Part shown: positions 32,913 to 38,556 of the stretch, piece after piece
How the letters are laid out: each line of letters begins with the position of its first letter
Numbering within the stretch: position 1 is the first letter of the stretch
Origin: Gammaproteobacteria bacterium
GTDB taxonomy: Bacteria > Pseudomonadota > Gammaproteobacteria > JAGOUU01
Length of the DNA: 38,556 nucleotides
Assembly: GCA_018061105.1 (NCBI GenBank)
Contig: JAGOUU010000011.1
Span: forward strand, 1-38,556
Reading direction: 5' to 3'
Notes under the pieces: generated by a model
Database searches by the model: none
Told to the model about the DNA's origin: nothing
What the model saw: the letters and a program-made list of their open reading frames with translations, nothing else
Program-made: the position numbers and the translations under genes

Positions 32913-35900
32913 TTAATAGTGGCATTGTAACACAATGTTATCTCTAGGAATTAGATTATACATTCTTTCTAGTAATCTTTGTGTCAATGTCACTTTCCAT
33001 TTTTTATCTGGAATAATTAAGCCTCTGCCTTCAGAATTATAGTATTCAATTAAAACATTACAGTTACCAGGCACAAATTCTGATAAGAGTTCAGCTAAAT
33101 TTTCTAATAAAGCTAGATCTATCAGTAAAGTTTCATTAAGATTAATTCTGATAGTATTAGTTTTAGCTATCTTGGCTTCCATAATGTCCATGATATGATT
33201 CGCCACCATTCTAAGACCACCAGTCATTCGGTCTTCTGTTACCCGTCCAGAGATTACAATAATTTTATCTTTTAACAATAAACTATTATAACGCTCGACT
33301 TCGTTACTCGATAAAACGATGTCAATACGTGCTGATTTATCATCTACAGTAATAATGGCTATGCGATCACCGCTTTTTGTTTTAACCCTTCTTATAGCAA
33401 GAATAACCCCGGCTATGACACTACTGCTACTGCTACTACTATTATTAATTTTTAATTGTTTAATTTTTAAAATATTGAGCTGCTTTAACTCCTGCTTATA
33501 TTCATCCAGAGGATGACCGCTCATAAAGATTCCAAGAGTGTCACGCTCAGCTTGTAAAATTTGAGTATTGGACCATTCAGTAAAAATTTTGCGATTAGTA
33601 TCTATATTTTCAACGATAACTTGACCAAATAAATCAATTTGACCACTGGCTAAATTTTTAGCACTTTGTTCAGAATTTTGAATAGCGCTATTAATATTAT
33701 GAAGTAATTCTGCACGCGATCTACCTAATTCATCAGCAGCTCCACTTTTTATAATAGCCTCTAAGCCACGTCGATTAACTTTACGAAGATCAACGCGTTT
33801 ACATAAATCATAAAGATCAATAAATTTACCATTCCGCTCGCGCTCAGCAATAATTAATTCTACAGCATTTTCCCCAAGACCTTTAATAGCCCCTAGGCCA
33901 TAGATTATTTCATTATCTTTATTACAAACAAATTTATAATAACCAGAATTAATACTGGGCTTTAATACTTTTATCCTATGGTTTAAACATTCTTCATAAA
34001 ATAAAGCAACTTTATCGGTATTATCCATATCTGAAGACAAAACAGCCGCCATAAAAGCTTCTTTATAGTGAGCTTTTAACCAAGCAGTCTGATAGGAAAC
34101 CAAGGCATAAGCTGCAGAATGCGATTTATTAAAACCATAGCCTGCAAATTTTTCCATTAGATCAAATATATAGGTAGCTGTTTTCTCAGCTATATTGTTT
34201 TTTAAAGAGCCTTGAATAAAAATTTCTCTTTGCTTGGCCATTTCTTCAGGTTTTTTCTTACCCATTGCTCGCCGAAGTAAATCAGCTTCACCCAAGCTGT
34301 AACCTGCTAAGACTTGGGCTATCTGCATAACCTGTTCTTGATATAAAATTACTCCATAAGTTGGACTTAAAATTGGTTCAAGATCAGGGTGTGGGTATTC
34401 TACTATGGCTCTACCATGCTTACGATCAATAAAGTCATCGACCATCCCAGATTGTAATGGTCCAGGTCTAAATAAAGCTACAAGAGCAATAATGTCCTCA
34501 AAACAATCAGGCTGTAATCGTCTGATCAAATCACGCATACCGCTTGATTCGAGCTGAAATATTGCTGTTGTCTCACAGGCTTTTAATTGGGAATACGTTT
34601 TTTGATCATCTAAATTAATTAATTCTATATTTAATTCTGGTTTGTTTTTTGCTCGTAATTGTTCATTTATAGTCTGCACAGCCCAGTTGATTATTGTCAG
34701 CGTACGCAAACCCAAGAAGTCAAACTTTACCAAACCAATCGCTTCAACATCATCTTTATCAAATTGTGAAACTAAAGCACCTGCTTTTTCTTCGCAGTAG
34801 ATAGCAGTAAAATTTGTTAAATCGCCTGGAGAAATTACTACTCCACCAGCATGTTTGCCAACATTGCGTGCAACGCCTTCTAATTTTTTCGCTAGTTCTA
34901 CTAATTCTTTGATGTCTTCGTCTTCATTATAGCAATTACGAAAAGCCGGTTCTTGTTCAAGGGCTTTATCTAAAGTCATTCCAATTTCAAATGGGATCAG
35001 TTTTGCAATACGATCTACAAAACCATATGAATGGCCAAGTACACGACCTACATCTCTAATTACCGCTTTAGCTGCCATAGTACCAAAAGTTATAATTTGA
35101 GAAACAGCATTTCGGCCATATTTATTCGCGACATAATCTATAACGCGATCTCGACCCTCCATACAGAAATCAATATCAAAATCTGGCATTGAAACCCGTT
35201 CTGGATTAAGAAAGCGTTCAAATAGCAAATCATAATCTAAAGGGTTTAAATCAGTGATTCCTAAAGCAAATGCTACTAACGATCCGGCACCCGAACCACG
35301 ACCTGGGCCTACAGGTACACCGTTATTTTTCGCCCATGCTATGAAATCTGCAACAATTAAAAAATAACCTGGGAATCCCATGCTATTTATGACAGCTAAT
35401 TCTGTTGCCAATCTTTCTGATAAAACTTTACGATAATTTAGCCCCGCCTCTGGATTTTCAAATTTTTTAAATCTAAAAATACTTTCTTCACGTTTTACTA
35501 GGCCTATTTGTGCTTGACTTGCTAAATGCTGGCTTATCGATATATTATTCGGTGTTGGAAAATCCGGCAAAAAAACCTGATCAAGCGTCAGTTCCATGGT
35601 ACAGCGACGAGCGATTTCATAAGTGTTAATTACTGCGGCTGGCAAGTCTTTGAAAATCTCTTGAAGCTCTTCAGAAGATTTAACGTACTGCTCTTCTGTG
35701 TAATCTTTTGGTCTATTGGGATCAGATAAAACATGCCCACTGTTAATACACACTCTAGCCTCATGTGCTTCGAAGTCTGATTTATCAACAAACATAATAT
35801 TATTAGTAGCAACCAGTGGTATATTATATTTAACCGCCAGTGGCAAAATAAGATTTAAGTATTTTTCTTCGTGTGGCTTCTTAATTCTTGTTATTTCTAA

Positions 35901-36410
35901 ATAAAATCTATCAGAAAAGAGATTATAAAATTGATTAATAAAATCTTCTGCTTGTAAATTATTATTATTTGCCGTATTTAATAAAATTTGACCTAGATGC
36001 CCATCTAAACCTAGTCCGATTGCAATAAGCCCTTGAGTGGAAGCAGCATTATTTTCTACAAACCAAGAGGTTTTAATAAATGGCGCTACAAGTTCCTCGC
36101 GTTCTGAATAAGAACGACTTATCAGCTTAGTTAAATTTAAATAACCAGTTTTATTTTGGGCAAATAATAATAACTTTGCGGTGATATTTTGATAACTAAC
36201 GAGCACTTCTGAGCCTATAATAGGCTTAACTCCGCTAGATAAACATTTTTTATAAAACTTCACTGTAGCAAATAAATTACTACAATCAGTTAATGCTAGA
36301 GCAGGCATCTTGTATTCAACTGCCTGCTCTACCAAAGCATCTATACTGGATAAACCCTCTTTAATAGAATATTCTGAGTGTGTCCTTAGATGGATAAAAG
36401 CTTTAATCAT
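32913..36410 (-). CDS. dnaE: DNA polymerase III alpha subunit
   Basis: DnaE is the replicative polymerase. Using ATG 36410 the product has 1165 residues, the usual size. Domains in order: PHP (FIHLRTHSEYSIKEGL at the N-terminus), C-family polymerase core with GPGRGSGAGSLVAFALGI and PDFDIDFCMEGRD, whose Asp412 and Asp414 are catalytic metal ligands, then FDFLGLRTL with the third Asp, the helix-hairpin-helix region, and an OB domain (about 985-1065) followed by a short tail. A run of seven Ser lies just before the OB domain. The start overlaps the DUF2147 stop as TAATG, so it is probably translated by reinitiation. Eight extra codons upstream are open but not needed. Confidence 0.97.
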   Translation of the reverse strand: MIKAFIHLRTHSEYSIKEGLSSIDALVEQAVEYKMPALALTDCSNLFATVKFYKKCLSSGVKPIIGSEVLVSYQNITAKLLLFAQNKTGYLNLTKLISRSYSEREELVAPFIKTSWFVENNAASTQGLIAIGLGLDGHLGQILLNTANNNNLQAEDFINQFYNLFSDRFYLEITRIKKPHEEKYLNLILPLAVKYNIPLVATNNIMFVDKSDFEAHEARVCINSGHVLSDPNRPKDYTEEQYVKSSEELQEIFKDLPAAVINTYEIARRCTMELTLDQVFLPDFPTPNNISISQHLASQAQIGLVKREESIFRFKKFENPEAGLNYRKVLSERLATELAVINSMGFPGYFLIVADFIAWAKNNGVPVGPGRGSGAGSLVAFALGITDLNPLDYDLLFERFLNPERVSMPDFDIDFCMEGRDRVIDYVANKYGRNAVSQIITFGTMAAKAVIRDVGRVLGHSYGFVDRIAKLIPFEIGMTLDKALEQEPAFRNCYNEDEDIKELVELAKKLEGVARNVGKHAGGVVISPGDLTNFTAIYCEEKAGALVSQFDKDDVEAIGLVKFDFLGLRTLTIINWAVQTINEQLRAKNKPELNIELINLDDQKTYSQLKACETTAIFQLESSGMRDLIRRLQPDCFEDIIALVALFRPGPLQSGMVDDFIDRKHGRAIVEYPHPDLEPILSPTYGVILYQEQVMQIAQVLAGYSLGEADLLRRAMGKKKPEEMAKQREIFIQGSLKNNIAEKTATYIFDLMEKFAGYGFNKSHSAAYALVSYQTAWLKAHYKEAFMAAVLSSDMDNTDKVALFYEECLNHRIKVLKPSINSGYYKFVCNKDNEIIYGLGAIKGLGENAVELIIAERERNGKFIDLYDLCKRVDLRKVNRRGLEAIIKSGAADELGRSRAELLHNINSAIQNSEQSAKNLASGQIDLFGQVIVENIDTNRKIFTEWSNTQILQAERDTLGIFMSGHPLDEYKQELKQLNILKIKQLKINNSSSSSSSVIAGVILAIRRVKTKSGDRIAIITVDDKSARIDIVLSSNEVERYNSLLLKDKIIVISGRVTEDRMTGGLRMVANHIMDIMEAKIAKTNTIRINLNETLLIDLALLENLAELLSEFVPGNCNVLIEYYNSEGRGLIIPDKKWKVTLTQRLLERMYNLIPRDNIVLQCHY
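33422..33444. repeat. Triplet run encoding the Ser tract of DnaE
   Basis: The plus strand has repeated CTACTG and CTA triplets, giving serine codons in dnaE (residues NNSSSSSSS). Length changes would stay in frame if whole triplets are gained or lost. Confidence 0.7.
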
Positions 36411-36907
36411 TATGGTGCTGTAGTTCTTTCCCATGTTTGTGTACGGCCTAATAAGGATATCCCTATATAACCTCTTACGTTTAAGCTTTTACCATTGTTA
36501 TCAAGCTCTAGTGTAACGCTGTAGGTTTTCCCAGTTTTCGGGTCAAGTATTTCTCCCCCCCCCCACTCGTTATCCCCTTCTTTAGAAACCCCCCAGAGTA
36601 TAACCATGCCTTTAATGGGTTTATTATGTCTTTTACCTTTGCATTTATCACAAACTTTTGTTTCAGGGTTCTCAGATGGATTATCTAATTTTAATATTTT
36701 AACAACTTTACCTGTGATTTGATTATCATTTCCCTCTAATAAGATAATACTCTTGGGCTCATTAGTTACATCGTCGATAGTACGCCAATAGCCTAAAGGG
36801 GAATTCGATGGGTTAGCATAGATCAAGCTATTAGTAAAACTAGTAACAGCTAATACTGTAGTTATTGAAATAAATTTCATTAAATTTATTATTCTTGCAA
36901 TCTTCAT
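36410..36907 (-). CDS. Secreted DUF2147 family protein
   Basis: The 165-residue product has a signal peptide-like N-terminus (about 1-31, ending SLIYA) and then the DUF2147 pattern. It begins SPLGYWRTIDD and continues with a C-x2-C pair (CDKCKGK). EILDPKTGKTY follows, then LNVRGYIGISLLGRTQTWER near the end. The family is small, periplasmic or extracellular, and of unknown function. AGGGAG lies eight bases before ATG 36907, supporting this start over the inner Met10. Its TAA stop overlaps the dnaE ATG. A ten-G run in the coding strand encodes the Trp-Gly-Gly-Gly of the conserved region, and a six-G run lies shortly upstream in the gene. Confidence 0.9.
   Translation of the reverse strand: MKIARIINLMKFISITTVLAVTSFTNSLIYANPSNSPLGYWRTIDDVTNEPKSIILLEGNDNQITGKVVKILKLDNPSENPETKVCDKCKGKRHNKPIKGMVILWGVSKEGDNEWGGGEILDPKTGKTYSVTLELDNNGKSLNVRGYIGISLLGRTQTWERTTAP
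36555..36564. repeat. Ten-base C/G homopolymer in the DUF2147 gene
   Basis: Ten consecutive C on the plus strand (G on the coding strand) occur in otherwise AT-rich DNA. With ten bases the frame gives the expected family motif, so the present state is ON. Loss or gain of one base would truncate the protein. Confidence 0.9.
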
Positions 36908-37089
36908 GTAAGCTCCCTTTTATAATTTGAGTTTTATAATTTAATACAATTATTAATCTAAATTTTATAACTAAATTTTATAATTAGTTATTCTATATAA
37001 AATCACATAAATATAGTACAATTTTATTTAATTATTATAATTATTAATTATCTTTATATCATCTTTTATCTATATCTAAGGAGTAGCAT
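36908..37089. promoter_or_regulatory. Very AT-rich divergent promoter region between DUF2147 gene and fadE
   Basis: The gap is strongly AT-rich and carries TTTTATAA four times (starting 36918, 36932, 36963 and 36976), equal to TTATAAAA on the DUF2147 strand. Several could serve as -10 elements for that gene. At the fadE end, AAGGAG (37078-37083) is a good ribosome binding site. No hairpin or other RNA gene was seen. Confidence 0.5.
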
Positions 37090-38556
37090 GTGGGTACTTT
37101 CATTTGGGCGTTGATGTGGCTATTTGGTATTGGTTACTTATTATACAACCGTACGACCTTACAAGCTTTTACAGTTATCACAGGGATAGCTTTAATTATA
37201 ACTACCCTGGCTCATCCTTTTGGTTTCTTAACTTTATTTTTAGCGTGGGTATTATTTTTGGGTATATTTGTCACTCTCAATGTTGCTGAAATTCGTCAAA
37301 AATATATTACTCAATATTTATATAATTTAGCCGCAAAAACCACGCCTAAGATGTCTTATACAGAAAAAGTTGCTCTTGAAGCTGGGCATACTTGGTGGGA
37401 AGGAGAATTATTTCGAGGCAAACCAGATTGGGATTTATTGCTCAATCATCAATCTCCTGTTTTAACCCAAGAAGAACAAGATTTCATCAATGGACCAGTT
37501 GAAGAGTTATGCGCGCTTACAGATGATTGGCTTGTTACTAATGAATTAGATTTGCGTGCTAATGTTTGGCAATACATGAAAGACAAAGGCTTTTTTGGGA
37601 TTATTATTCCTAAAAAATACGGCGGTCTTGAGTTTTCTGCAGTAGCACATTCAACTATAGTAACAAAGCTATCTAGTCGAAGTATTACTCTTTGTACTTC
37701 TGTTGCCGTACCTAATTCACTAGGGCCCGCTGAACTGCTCTTACATTATGGTACAGAAGAGCAAAAAAATTATTACTTACCTAAACTAGCTAGAGGAGAA
37801 GAAATACCTTGCTTTGCCCTAACAGGCCCAGAAGCAGGATCTGACGCCACTAGCATTCCAGATACAGGCATAGTTTGCTATGGTGAATATGCTAATAAAA
37901 ACTGTCTTGGTATAAAATTAAACTTCAATAAAAGATATATAACTCTTGCTCCTGTTGCCACAGTCATAGGTCTTGCGTTTAAGCTTTACGATCCTGATAA
38001 TCTACTTGAAAATAATATTGTCGACCTAGGTATCACTTGCGCTTTGATTCCTCGTAACACAGCTGGTATAACAATTGGCGATCGTCATTTCCCATTGAAT
38101 ACAGCCTTTCAAAATGGCCCTATAGTCGGTAACAATGTATTTATACCATTAGATTTTGTAATTGGCGGAATTGAGATGGCTGGACATGGCTGGCGTATGC
38201 TCATGGAGTGTCTAGCTGTAGGCAGGGCTATATCTTTACCCTCTACCTCATCTGGTGGACAAAATTTTGGTGTTCTTGCAACCGGGGCTTATTCTCGTAT
38301 TAGACAACAATTCAATACTCCTATTTGTGGTTTTGAAGGCATTCAAGAACCTCTCGCTAGAATGGTTGGCTTAAATTATATTTCGAATGCTGCACGCCTA
38401 GAAACAGCTGCAGCTATAGACAATGGCATGAAGCCTTCTATAGCTTCTAGTATTATAAAATGCCATATTACCGAATTCGGTAGACAAGTAGCTCTAGACG
38501 CTATGGATATCCATGGCGGCAAAGGCATATGTCTAGGCCCTAATAATTACCTTGGC
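37090..38556 (+). CDS. fadE: Acyl-CoA dehydrogenase FadE, N-terminal part (runs off the window)
   Basis: FadE catalyses the first oxidation of fatty acyl-CoA in beta-oxidation. An open frame of 489 codons runs from GTG 37090 to the window end. It begins with two hydrophobic segments (about 2-25 and 29-62), the membrane anchor of E. coli-type FadE. It continues with AGHTWWEGELFRGKPDWD, CFALTGPEAGSDA, NKRYITLAP, HFPLNTAFQNGP and MAGHGWRMLMECLAVGRA, all close to E. coli FadE. The region with the catalytic Glu lies beyond the edge. AAGGAG sits six bases before the GTG. An ATG two bases earlier is in another frame and stops after eight codons. An in-frame ATG also occurs at 37114. Confidence 0.95.
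   Translation, partial: MGTFIWALMWLFGIGYLLYNRTTLQAFTVITGIALIITTLAHPFGFLTLFLAWVLFLGIFVTLNVAEIRQKYITQYLYNLAAKTTPKMSYTEKVALEAGHTWWEGELFRGKPDWDLLLNHQSPVLTQEEQDFINGPVEELCALTDDWLVTNELDLRANVWQYMKDKGFFGIIIPKKYGGLEFSAVAHSTIVTKLSSRSITLCTSVAVPNSLGPAELLLHYGTEEQKNYYLPKLARGEEIPCFALTGPEAGSDATSIPDTGIVCYGEYANKNCLGIKLNFNKRYITLAPVATVIGLAFKLYDPDNLLENNIVDLGITCALIPRNTAGITIGDRHFPLNTAFQNGPIVGNNVFIPLDFVIGGIEMAGHGWRMLMECLAVGRAISLPSTSSGGQNFGVLATGAYSRIRQQFNTPICGFEGIQEPLARMVGLNYISNAARLETAAAIDNGMKPSIASSIIKCHITEFGRQVALDAMDIHGGKGICLGPNNYLG

Noticed and set aside
32923-32937. CATTGT-AAC-ACAATG hairpin as dnaE terminator
   Set aside because: It lies inside the last dnaE codons and is not followed by a T run; a weak five-base stem further on is equally doubtful.

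Overview
The window is AT-rich DNA (about one third G+C by eye) from a Gram-negative bacterium, almost certainly a gammaproteobacterium. The main evidence is lpxC (lipid A), a MurE with the DNPR motif of meso-diaminopimelate enzymes, the LpoA/YraN/GmhA/DolP block, a membrane-anchored FadE and a type A RNase P RNA. The low G+C, the candidate secreted proteins and a tiny basic protein would fit a host-associated lineage such as the Legionellales/Coxiella side of the class. That placement is inference; nothing here fixes the genus.

Layout. (1) 1-422 is the start of glpD, cut by the window edge. (2) 527-19395 is a nearly complete division and cell wall (dcw) cluster, all on the minus strand. In transcription order it reads rsmH, ftsL, ftsI, murE, murF, mraY, murD, ftsW, murG, murC, murB, ddlB, ftsQ, ftsA, ftsZ, lpxC. 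mraZ, the usual first gene, is absent. (3) 19418-19762 is rnpB, directly upstream of rsmH. (4) 19868-24411 is an accessory block of three minus-strand genes: an Ala-rich membrane protein of unknown function, an outer-membrane beta-barrel protein, and a large secreted thaumatin-like/fibronectin III protein. (5) 24457-28861 is the conserved block rsmI (minus) with lpoA, yraN, gmhA and dolP (plus). (6) 28858-32637 holds a small NIF3/CutA-like protein, an XRE regulator with a degenerate S24-like domain, a divergent sugar-phosphate transferase and hemH. (7) 32739-38556 holds a 44-residue Pro-Ser-Lys-rich basic protein, dnaE, a secreted DUF2147 protein translationally coupled to dnaE, and the first 489 codons of fadE.

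How the genes work together. Region 2 makes the lipid II precursor (MurC-F, Ddl, MraY, MurG) and the divisome that polymerises it (FtsZ, A, Q, L, W, I). LpoA in region 5 belongs to a family that activates the PBP1a synthase, so cell wall growth runs through both blocks. In several gammaproteobacteria, for example Pseudomonas, rsmI, rnpB, mraZ and rsmH are neighbours. Region 4 therefore looks like an insertion into an ancestral rsmI-rnpB-mraZ-rsmH junction, accompanied by loss of mraZ.

The least ordinary items are the thaumatin/FnIII protein with its beta-barrel partner, the candidate effector-like protein next to rnpB, the 44-residue basic protein with a consensus ribosome binding site, and a ten-base G run inside the gene coupled to dnaE. 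Apart from the region holding rnpB, no stretch longer than 300 bases lacks a gene. I saw no tRNA, insertion sequence or CRISPR array.
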